Source: an uncultured Clostridia bacterium
GTDB taxonomy: Bacteria; Bacillota; Clostridia; Oscillospirales; Acutalibacteraceae
DNA: 5,555 bases
Assembly: GCA_944384865.1 (NCBI GenBank)
Contig: CALWVC010000099.1
Span: forward strand, 1-5,555
Direction of reading: 5' to 3'
The translations under genes were made by a program, and so were the position numbers. Each line of letters opens with the position of its first letter. Within the stretch, counting starts at the first letter, position 1. This document shows positions 5,517-5,555 of this stretch, one piece after another. Under the pieces are notes generated by a model. It had not been told where the DNA came from, searched no databases, and was given only the letters and a program-made list of their open reading frames with translations.

Positions 5517-5550
5517 AAAACACCGTTTCCGGCCGGAAACGGTGTTTTTT
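5517..5550 (+). terminator. Strong intrinsic terminator
   Basis: A perfect 14-bp stem (5517-5530 with 5535-5548) closes a GGCC tetraloop and ends in a run of six Ts (5545-5550). The whole 32-nt block is palindromic. The A4 on the left arm allows some function from the minus strand too. It ends the transcript starting near 5337. Confidence 0.88.
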
Positions 5551-5555
5551 CCGAT

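Larger units (their letters stand above)
5337..5550 (+). ncRNA. Structured noncoding transcript: small RNA or attenuator leader
   Basis: The unit runs from the predicted start of the consensus promoter to a strong intrinsic terminator, about 214 nt. Visible structure in order: a GGAGG site with a four-codon ORF (5349-5375), a 6-bp hairpin GCCGGA/TCCGGC (5400-5414), a long hairpin 5452-5496 with 20 pairs interrupted by two single-G bulges on the left arm and a 3-nt loop, and the terminator 5517-5550. The segment 5408-5417 is also a perfect reverse complement of 5529-5538 at the terminator tip, so two exclusive folds are possible. I do not recognise it as 6S, SRP, tmRNA, RNase P, a T-box or a common riboswitch. 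If a gene begins just past the window, this is a regulatory leader; otherwise it is an independent small RNA. Confidence 0.6.

Noticed and set aside
5337..5555. A known riboswitch, T-box, 6S RNA, SRP RNA or retron RNA
   Set aside because: I looked for the T-box AGGGTGG motif, common riboswitch core sequences, SRP tip motifs and end-to-end inverted repeats, and saw none. A covariance-model search would settle it.

Overview
The window reads as chromosomal DNA from a low-to-mid GC Gram-positive bacterium (Bacillota, most likely a Clostridia lineage). This is inferred from the AGGAGG-type ribosome binding sites, SigA-like promoters with extended -10 elements, many intrinsic terminators, a Bacillus-type class IIB fructose-bisphosphate aldolase, and a PII protein lacking the uridylylated tyrosine. 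All convincing genes are on the + strand. I see no insertion sequence, prophage, CRISPR array, tRNA or rRNA.

Layout. (1) Positions 2-316 hold the 3' end of an unrecognised integral membrane protein. (2) Positions 382-1392 form a self-contained aldolase unit (fba): extended -10 promoter, a 12-bp palindrome at the expected transcription start, the gene, and a 12-bp GC-rich terminator hairpin. (3) Positions 1393-1670 are noncoding and become very AT-rich. (4) Positions 1671-3490 form an ammonium-uptake operon, amtB-glnK. Its promoter is followed almost at once by a 16-bp hairpin with a long U-tract, so a terminator stands between the promoter and the amtB ribosome binding site. (5) Positions 3491-3770 are noncoding and contain tandem TGTGGAAAA repeats resembling DnaA boxes. 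(6) Positions 3771-5214 hold a monocistronic GH30-family glycoside hydrolase with its own promoter and a 12-bp palindrome in the leader. (7) Positions 5302-5550 hold a promoter that matches consensus exactly, a strong ribosome binding site, a four-codon ORF (MIIK), structured noncoding sequence and a strong terminator. This is either an independent small RNA of about 214 nt or the attenuator leader of a gene beyond the window.

Functionally, only amtB and glnK clearly belong together: the trimeric ammonium channel and the PII signalling protein that gates it. The aldolase is central glycolysis and the GH30 enzyme is intracellular beta-glycoside breakdown; each has its own promoter. The protein-coding content is ordinary. 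The most interesting material is in the RNA leaders: the terminator that amtB transcription must cross, and the promoter/mini-ORF/terminator unit at the right edge.
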